64,000 nt of DNA from Dipylidium caninum (lineage: Eukaryota > Platyhelminthes > Cestoda > Cyclophyllidea > Dipylidiidae): positions 1 to 64,000 of the forward strand of contig QEYB01000388.1 in the NCBI GenBank assembly GCA_017562135.1, in the 5' to 3' direction. Positions 56,501 to 64,000 of the stretch are shown piece after piece. Numbering within the stretch: position 1 is the stretch's first letter; the number at the start of each line of letters is the position of its first letter. Made by a program: the position numbers and the translations under genes. The notes under the pieces are model-generated. The model saw nothing but the letters and a program-made list of their open reading frames with translations, ran no database searches and was not told the DNA's origin.

Positions 56501-59500
56501 TGAAGGAGTTCTGCATGAAACGATGAAATAAATTGTGGAGCGAGGGCGTAACGCCGGGGCTACATGGCGGAGACGTCAACGCAGCCCACTGCAGATCGTA
56601 GAACTCCCTTACGAAGATTTGCCACTTCTGGCCGATTTCCTCTACAGGAGTCGTTCATTTTGCCGAGTTTTAAACCCACACGACTCGAATGACCGTTTGG
56701 CTGTTCACAAAACGCTCAAAGTGCAGAATCCCACCACACTGAGCGCATCATCTTCTCTTCCCGAATCTCTGCTTCTGATGTCGCCCCGCCCGGTCCATCT
56801 CGCATCACCTTCCGCCTCTTCCCATTAACCTTCTTCTCAACTCTCCACTTCTCCTTGCCCCCAGTAATAAGTCTTCTTCTCAGAAATGATGCAACTTCGT
56901 GGCGTTTCAGACGCACGCCATCGCTGCTCCCAATGCGTCGCACCAAAAGCATTTCCCCCATGCGATTGAGGCATCCACGGCTCGAGTTTCCTCCCAGTGC
57001 ATGCATGCGATGCATTGGGCCCTTCTGCACCCCCCCCCCCCTCCGTCTTGTGCTCCGAGATCTGAGTGGGCAATGGCCGCGATTCACGCGGGCGGCCTCG
57101 ACTTCGACTGGAAGGTCGGCCAAATCGTTGAGGAAGTTCCACGAAAACATCACCAAAACAAAGTGTGACCAACCAAATCCAACTCCACTTCTCCTTCAGG
57201 CCTTCGTTCCCATCTACAACACATTTCTCGTATGTACTTCAAATGCGTTCTTGCCTTGTCGGAAATAATACATTGGGTCTGAGGTGCACGTCTTGGTAAT
57301 CAACTTTAAATTTGGATAAAAATATAGCTGCAGAAATAAACGATATAATTTTGTATAAAATGAAAGGCAGAAGCCCAAATTATAAGAAAAAAAAACGTGT
57401 GTTAGGTACTGTGAAGACGTTAGCGAGACAAAGAAAAGTGTGAAAGCCATCTGGCGGTAGATCCGCAATGACTTAGTTGCCAACGCGATAACAACGCAAT
57501 CCAGAAGGGAATTCAGCAAGAGGAAGAAGGGGAAGAGAAGGGAGGAGAAACGTGCTACTGACTCAATTTGTATAGGCAAAAAGCAGGCTCATAAATATGC
57601 GCAGGCTTTGTCTACCAACTCATTAAATCCCGACACACCCTAAACATGGCAGAGTGACGCTCCCCGCTCAGATCAGTAAAGTTGAAGTATGACTGTGACG
57701 AAGAGAAGCCTTTTTTTGCCTTCTTTCGGCAACTGGGACAGTTGACGCACCTTTTTCGACACGAGCGTTAGGCGGAGCAACGTGGAGCCAGGGCGGGAAG
57801 GCGGCGGCGCCCTCCTGGGTGAAGGCGAATTCCAGAAGGGAGTGGCCGGTATTGGTGAGGCGGATAGTCTCTGTGCGTATGTCCTCAAATCGCACCAAAC
57901 CAAAGTCCACCTCCTGCGTGCTGAGACTAGCCTGAGGCAGGAGCATATTGTAGAAGAGGTCTTGACTGCGCATCACTGCCTCGTAGGCGCACATAAAAAG
58001 CTGTTGGTTCACGCAACGCGCCTAGCACAGAGTGGAAGTGCAGTTAGACGACAGTCAGCATCGCCTGCGTCAAGACGGCGAGATGTCCACTCACCCCAAT
58101 TTTGAAATAAGACGAAACGGGTTTATGATCACTTAGACAGAAGGCCTCGTGAGAACGGTAGACCAGTTGCCTCACAAATTTGCCTTTCCAGAGGATTCGA
58201 TCACAATACGATGGCATTCGACCGTCCCTAGAAAGAATGAATCGACGAAAAAGCCTTCAGTAAATACTAATAACTTACTCTCTGCTTACAGTCATACCCT
58301 GCGACTTGCATTCCCACCAAAACGGCCAATTGTAAACAGTTTTAGTCGTAGTTTAAGTCAAAATAATCTGCCTATCACGCACACACAGTTGTGGGATCAC
58401 ATACGCAGTCATTACACTTCTTTTTTTACCTGAGGTGTAGAACTAATTCCGAAAGGACTTAAAATACTCGGGTGTAAGTTATTACTTGGGGTATTTTTGG
58501 CCTAACGATGGAACACACAAGACAACAACATGACACATGAAACGATGAACGAAGGGTGCCGCAAACGGGGACCTTCGTGTGATCCTCTGCCAAGGGGGTG
58601 GATGAACGCAAGAAGGGGTGATAAAAGAGATAATGTTGGAATGTCAGCACTGAGAACACGTGACATAGTGACAGGGTGGATGACCGACCGAAGGAAATAT
58701 GTCGCGTCATAGCCATTTAACATTCCTAAACCAAACCAACACACACTATGCCGTCTTTACCTCTCCCCATGTGTACTTACGCTATATAATAAGAATTGGT
58801 GACAAGATCAAACTTGTAGGTGGGAGGAAAGGTTATTTTGCCTTCGAAAAAGCCCTGCAACACGCGTTCATGGGCGCGTTGTATCAGCAGCTGAAATGGA
58901 ATGAAAGATAAGTAAAAAAATAAATCTAAAGTTAGTACGCTTGGTTGCACGAGCACCCACCTCATCGAATTGAAGCAACTGAGGGAAGTCCTTCTTAAAT
59001 ATTGCGGTGAGGCTTTTGTCGATATCGAGGCCCACAATGCGGTAGTTCAGGTCTCCAAAGAGGAAGACCTGGCTAGGAAAGTGGGATTGGAGATGAAAGG
59101 AGAAAAAAGAGGAAAAAATTGGCGTGAAATTGATAGCCCTCTCTCAACAAGGAGGCAGAATTAAGATAATTCTGACGGCAGTCACTTTCTCTTTACTGAG
59201 AGTCAAAATTAATGAGTCAGTTCAAACCCCCAGACGTTGCAGTTGACAGGCCTTATTTGAGTCGGCATCCGGTGGGCAATTGTCAACTTATACACTCACG
59301 CGGGCTGTCGGTCATAAAAACGAATAGTGGAGCGATACTACTGAAATCAACACGCAAAGATGTAAGTAGTCAGTTGAGGTCTCTCAATTAATCGTCGCAA
59401 AGTCTATTGGCATAGCACTTTACAAACACCGAGGCGGGCACCTTCAGATGCTTACTACAAGCAGATGGAGTAATAAAGCGGAGAAAGGGAAAAAAGAGGT

Positions 59501-62500
59501 TAATTCACAAATAAAATTTTCTACAAGTCACACACGAGTGACACGACCTCGAGAGGATCAAGTTCGTAGTAGAAATTTTAACCTGTTTAGGCCTTCGAAT
59601 TGTTAAAAACATCACTCAAAACAGTCATGTTTGATAATTGTTACGATGGCAGGGTGAGAACGCATCTGAGAGCCATGAAGATGGATTTAAACATGCTTGT
59701 GTGTGTGTGTGCGTGTCGAGGGAATGTGGGTTTGTAGGGGAGACAGAAACAGAGAGGGAGGGAGTGAGGCAGAGGGAGTCTCCTTTTCGTAATGCGTTGC
59801 CAAATAATGGCCCCACCAATAACATTTGATATGTCTTATCAAAAAAGGTAAAGTTTCCATTGACCTGAGTAGTTCATAAACAAGATTGGCGGAGAAGGGA
59901 AATTAGTGAAACGCCTCGCCAATCGAGCGGAGCGGTTAAAACTGCTGCTTTCACTTCCAGACTCTCTGATTGGTCTCCGCCCTGTTGACTTTAGGGAGGT
60001 TGGTCAGCTAACATTATCAAAACGCATGGAAATGGGCATAGAACAACTGGCATGGCGTATGAACTGTTAGGCGAAAGGATATCAAATCCTCACCGAGGTC
60101 GACAATAAGAGGGAAAGAAGGGGCAAAAATGATAAGACGGTGATTGAGCATACTCGTGATCGTCGATGCGAAGGTACTGGACGGGTTCTAGGGGAGAGTG
60201 TAGTTCGAAAACCATTTTGCGCACAATCTCACCGTAGTCCTGATTGCGTCTCTCACGATTGCCCGAGCCCGCAGCCAGATGGCAGTTGAGGAAGCACAGC
60301 GAATGATTGTAGACAGTTAGACGTATTCCCACCGCGCCCTTGTTGCCCTATGCACAGGTTGAGTGGAGGGAAAAAGGCAGCACAATAGTGAAAATTAGGT
60401 GTGTTGAAGTGGATCCCACATCAAGCCTTCCAATTGCAGTTGTTACATAATCTCCGTCCTCGAGGGCTCTCAGGCCTCGGGTCACAAGCACACTTCACCT
60501 TCCACAGTAAACACTTCCAACATGCCTCGCACTTCGGCGATTCGGAGGCCACCTCCATACCCGCTAGGGTGAACTCTGAGTAGGGGGCGGTAAGGTTAAC
60601 CACTTGCCGCATTCATTTCAACCACGACTGGCATATGGATATGAACGCTAATTCCACCTACAGCCCCAAATATCCGAGGAGGGGAGAAGAGCGGCAAGCA
60701 TCGCTGCCGCGGATTGTGATAAAAAAAGCGTTAATGAACATTGTGTCTACCATTTGGTGGGATTAAATGTGCCGGACTTAGTGTACCCACAATTCTAGTA
60801 CAAATCCCGATGCAGAGATAAGCACGAAGGGCAGTTGCTGTCATTTTTTAGGCACAAATTTGAAGTGTCGAATGGTAAAACGGAAGCCAATCCCAAGGAT
60901 GTTCCACCCTCGTTCTACTAGCGAACCAGGCGTTTACACCCTTCTCAGATCCATATCTGAGATGTGCGGAATCTCAACACCAGACTATCTCTGCTCTCTC
61001 CTACCCGTGTCGTATGAATTGGGGCAATTATGTGGATGGCAAGTGTGCTGGGCAATTAGAACATGTCGTAAAAGTAATGGCAGATATTAGGGCTTAGAGA
61101 GTGAGAGGAAGAACGCACCATAAGGTTAAACATGCCTGTGGGAACGGCCTGCAGAGCGATGCTGGATATAACAGCATTTTGGTGGAGACGATTGGAGACG
61201 TAGACTACGAGGAGAAGGCCAGCCAGTCGTACGGTGGAGAGGAGTGTGAATCCACCGCCAGCACGCTTTATCCACTGACGTGGAGTGGCAGAACACAAGA
61301 GACCCTTCATGGAAGTCTCCAGGAGCCAGAGCCACTTGCTTTCGAAGGGAGAGGCTGTCTGCTTGTTAAGCGCCATCCCTGCCAGATTAAGATCCAGCTC
61401 CTGGAATCTGCAAAATCGCAGGATTTAGGAAGCCCTTGAGCAGAAGCATCTTAACACCGTAACTTCGCAACCATGTGAGAATGAACAGAATAAGACTGTG
61501 CCAAGACGAGAAACTGAACAAAGCTGAAAGCAAAGGTGAAGGGAGAAATGGAAGTGAGTGTTGCGCTCCTGCCATGAGAGGTGACAAGACAATCTACGTA
61601 CGGCAATTATCTTAATCGCGTAAACAGCCTGATCGTACCAGACGGAGATGTGGGGGATGTTGTCGAGGGGTAGAAGGGAGGAGAAGAGGGGGACTTTTCA
61701 GCTTACCTCAGCCCACACCACTGTCATGTGACATCCACTTGACAAACAAGATTTTATTAGATAAACAGACAATTCATCAAAATTTTCCCTCATTGGCTAT
61801 AAAAGATAGTCTACATTTTATTCAAAAATACAATTTACCAGCTTCGAGGGAGTTGTTAGACTCCTTTTTTTGAAATAGTTCCTAGATTTCGCTTTGAAGA
61901 ACTCTTCCAAGTGCGTTTTGACGCCTTGAAAACCGTTAAAGTTCTTGCCTTTTAATGTATACTTAAAAGGTGGTAATCCGACGGCTCGGGGGCTGGCGAA
62001 AAAGGGTGGGCGAAGTAAAAGTTAAAATCCAAACTCCCTCACTTTTTTCGGTGTCATTTTTGCAGCATAAAACCTCGCATTATCGTGTGGAATGATCCTC
62101 TTTCGCGTAATTCGCTCTCATTGTCCGCCGTAATGATCTGACCAAGATTCAAGCAATTCAGAGTGTATGATTCCTGAAAAATCCCACTGCATCCACAAAC
62201 AGACATCTCATTTAGTGTTATTGATGTCCGAATAGGTGTTTTCCGGATAGGATTATCGTACCGACCGAGGGTCATTTCTGTCAGCTTGGGAGGAAGACAA
62301 ATTCCTTGCCGATACAATATTTCCATGTGATGAAGATGATCTTGAACTTTAGACCATGGTCAGCCGACCTTTAATAGTTTGACGAGGTTCGGAATCCACC
62401 GTCACCTTCAGGTTATCATCATCGCCATCACAATCACATTTATCACATATCAGCAAATTTTTGAGGCTGTTCCTTTCGTCCCACAACTTGGAGACTTTTA

Positions 62501-63946
62501 TTTCCACCTTTAACCCATCTATTGTGCTTATCTAGTTTTAGAGCATCGGCCTAAGCGTTGTTAATTGTTTTTACTGCATCGTTTGCCGCCAATCCTTGAT
62601 CAAATCAAAAGTAGCACAAAATGACGTAAATGAGCTCCCTCTCCTGTTGACCTTAACAATTTTCTTCTTCACTAGAACAAGAATATTTTGACCGAGGAAT
62701 GGTGGAACTTTACAATCGTGCTTTATCGTAACAACAAAACTTAGGTGTTTACTAGGTGTGAATGATCAAATTGGAGAAATTTTGATTACTTTTCGGTTTG
62801 CCAACTAATTAAGCCATCGGTCCTAGGCGGTTCCTCCCAAAGTGGGCTGGTACTTCCTGCTATGGTTTCTCCAGCCTGCTCTAGTGGCAGGATAATGGAA
62901 CAATGGCAGACCCCTACATTATATCACTTCTCTGAAAAATATGACTTCATAATCACATTTACTGCAAACCGGGCGACTAAGGGCAAACTATCAAAATCCA
63001 ACTAGTTTCCTTTTTACCTCTAATTAGTAGCCTTGAAGGCTGTAAATTCGGGAGAAAATGGAAGGAAAGTTCTAACCTATCAGGTAGAGTCAGTAATGCC
63101 TTCTTCATGACTTCGTTAACAAATGGCAGGCCCAATTCCTTATCACCCTCCTTTCCCCACCGAAGCATTGAGGGCTTTGAGGATTACAGAGGGAAGGAAT
63201 GGGTGCTGAAAAATGCAGTAGGTTGTGATGATGAGGACAGAAAGGCGCACACTCAAGTAGCGCAAACAGAAGACCCAACTAACTTAAAGTCCTCCACATC
63301 TCAAGTGACTCAGGGAAGAATGGAATGCGCTCACGTCAATTCCTCAACACAAAGATGTTGACAGGTTTAGTGGGTCACACTGGTGCTCTCCAAATCCATG
63401 AATTCAATCGAAAGAAAGACATGAATCGGAGTAAAAGACTCGGAGAGGAGGACACACCCCCTCCAGACTCAGCGGTCAGCGGGCATGATTGTCAAATAAT
63501 CTTAAATTTGAAAAAAACCGGACCAGTAGAGTCTCACCACATATGCAGGGATGAGTTAAGACTTTGTGTGAGAATGCGTTTATACAAGGATGATCAAAAA
63601 ACTACCACCGATCTAGATTAGATTTCATTATGGAAAAAAAGAGCTCTCCCAATCACCATACAAGTTGTACCGAGGCATATCGAAAAAGCGACTTAGGGAA
63701 GAAGAAACTTCATACCCAAAGACGTAGATGTCGGCAGGCGGGTGACCAGAAGGTGAGGATATCCATGCATCAAGATTGAGAAGGGCGTCCTGCCGTCCAT
63801 TGACATTCCACGAGCCAATGAAGAGATTAAGAGTCTTCCACGAACAATAAGCTGCTTCATCCTCCTCCAACTTAGGTCGAACAATGGGGTCCGCGTTGAT
63901 ACGTGCGCGAAAAACTAAGTCTGGCATAAAGTTGACCGTTTTCGAA
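53543..63946 (-). CDS. OCRL: OCRL/INPP5B-type inositol polyphosphate 5-phosphatase, 5'-partial
   Basis: Twelve exons in the window: 63946-63716, 61407-61119, 60347-60154, 59072-58961, 58890-58781, 58227-58095, 58021-57751, 54885-54647, 54557-54426, 54349-54262, 54124-53865 and 53748-53543 (about 755 codons; the N-terminus lies upstream of the window). It dephosphorylates the 5-position of PI(4,5)P2 on endosomal and Golgi membranes. Catalytic domain (about residues 27-356): [36 protein letters not shown] with [40 protein letters not shown] and [14 protein letters not shown] domain (about 370-500): [12 protein letters not shown] to [18 protein letters not shown]. RhoGAP-like domain (about 551-750): [37 protein letters not shown] and [10 protein letters not shown]. 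There is no C-terminal CAAX box (ends RRLKRL), unlike INPP5B. The 54124-53865 exon needs one extra base to stay in frame. The junction at 54647/54557 is chosen by phase and is the least certain. Confidence 0.9.
54886..57750. repeat. Repeat-filled intron of the OCRL-like gene
   Basis: This 2.9-kb intron contains two diverged direct copies of one sequence (about 55720-55970 and 57530-57720; both share ccaactcattaaat and aaacatggcag). A diverged direct pair lies at about 56105-56235 against 56450-56580, sharing gttctgcatgaaac. Within these sits the nearly unaltered R1 fragment. Older repeats therefore flank a younger one. Confidence 0.65.
56440..57247 (-). repeat. R1 fragment inside the OCRL-like intron
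   Basis: Reverse complement of 9112-9917, and same orientation as 21289-21915. Near-identical to copy 1 at its left end, including 170 bp missing from the 21-kb copy. In all three copies a frame beginning [16 protein letters not shown] or [20 protein letters not shown] can be read, but single-base indels in the C- and G-runs shift it downstream. No family is recognised. Confidence 0.9.
61408..63715. other. Long first visible intron of the OCRL-like gene
   Basis: The 2.3-kb intron separates the exon ending in YVFG from the exon starting FQELDL. It is AT-rich. A minus-strand frame at 63168-62977 looks protein-like but has the wrong phase for insertion into the gene and is not called. Confidence 0.6.
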
Positions 63947-64000
63947 CTGTCAAAGATAAAAGAGAGCGTCTTTTTGTTAATGCAAAGCTATTAACGTGTT

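Noticed and set aside
62977..63168. Protein-like minus-strand frame in the first OCRL-like intron
   Set aside because: The neighbouring exons join perfectly without it (YVFG to FQEL), and its phase does not fit.

Overview
The window is eukaryotic nuclear DNA. Three genes are split by GT-AG introns, several of them very short (32, 37, 50, 53, 58, 70, 72 and 76 nt), and the proteins are diverged but clearly metazoan. Very short introns near the 5' end, compact multi-exon genes and heavy repeat load fit a parasitic flatworm, most likely a tapeworm. That assignment is inference; no rRNA, spliced-leader or mitochondrial marker is present to prove it.

Layout: (1) 1-6645 is non-coding and holds three copies of a short repeat family, two of them in a head-to-head 0.6-kb inverted repeat (2331-3865) with a small Pro-rich reading frame. 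(2) 6646-24401 is a GC-rich, microsatellite-dense block built from three units: R1 (6646-9917), R2 (11442-12680) and R3 (12733-17575). R1 and R2 recur inverted at 19479-24401, R3 recurs directly at 36600-40580, and a piece of R1 recurs inside an intron at 56440-57247. Nearly all long reading frames here are by-products of tandem repeats. (3) 24402-31396 is mostly non-coding, with a candidate small secreted peptide gene (25118-25249) and two long polypurine/polypyrimidine triplet tracts. (4) 31397-33907 is one intronless 836-aa gene, possibly a CABIT/GAREM-like adaptor. (5) 40581-46587 is low-density sequence with a third polypyrimidine tract and one isolated candidate exon.

(6) 46588-63946 is the gene-rich end. 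A complete nine-exon COP9 signalosome subunit 1 gene (plus strand, 498 aa) converges on a four-exon DUSP15/22-type dual-specificity phosphatase (minus, 230 aa). Upstream of that on the minus strand lie twelve exons of an OCRL/INPP5B-type inositol polyphosphate 5-phosphatase with ASH and RhoGAP-like domains, whose 5' end runs off the window. I assembled these three models by splice-site phase and by family motifs.

Functionally the genes are unrelated housekeeping or signalling genes: cullin deneddylation (CSN1), membrane-anchored phosphatase signalling (DUSP), and PI(4,5)P2 turnover on endosomal membranes (OCRL-like). Points worth checking are the retained arginine-finger motif in the OCRL-like RhoGAP domain, a one-base frameshift in the same domain, a second cysteine in the DUSP P-loop, and the architecture of the duplicated repeat blocks.
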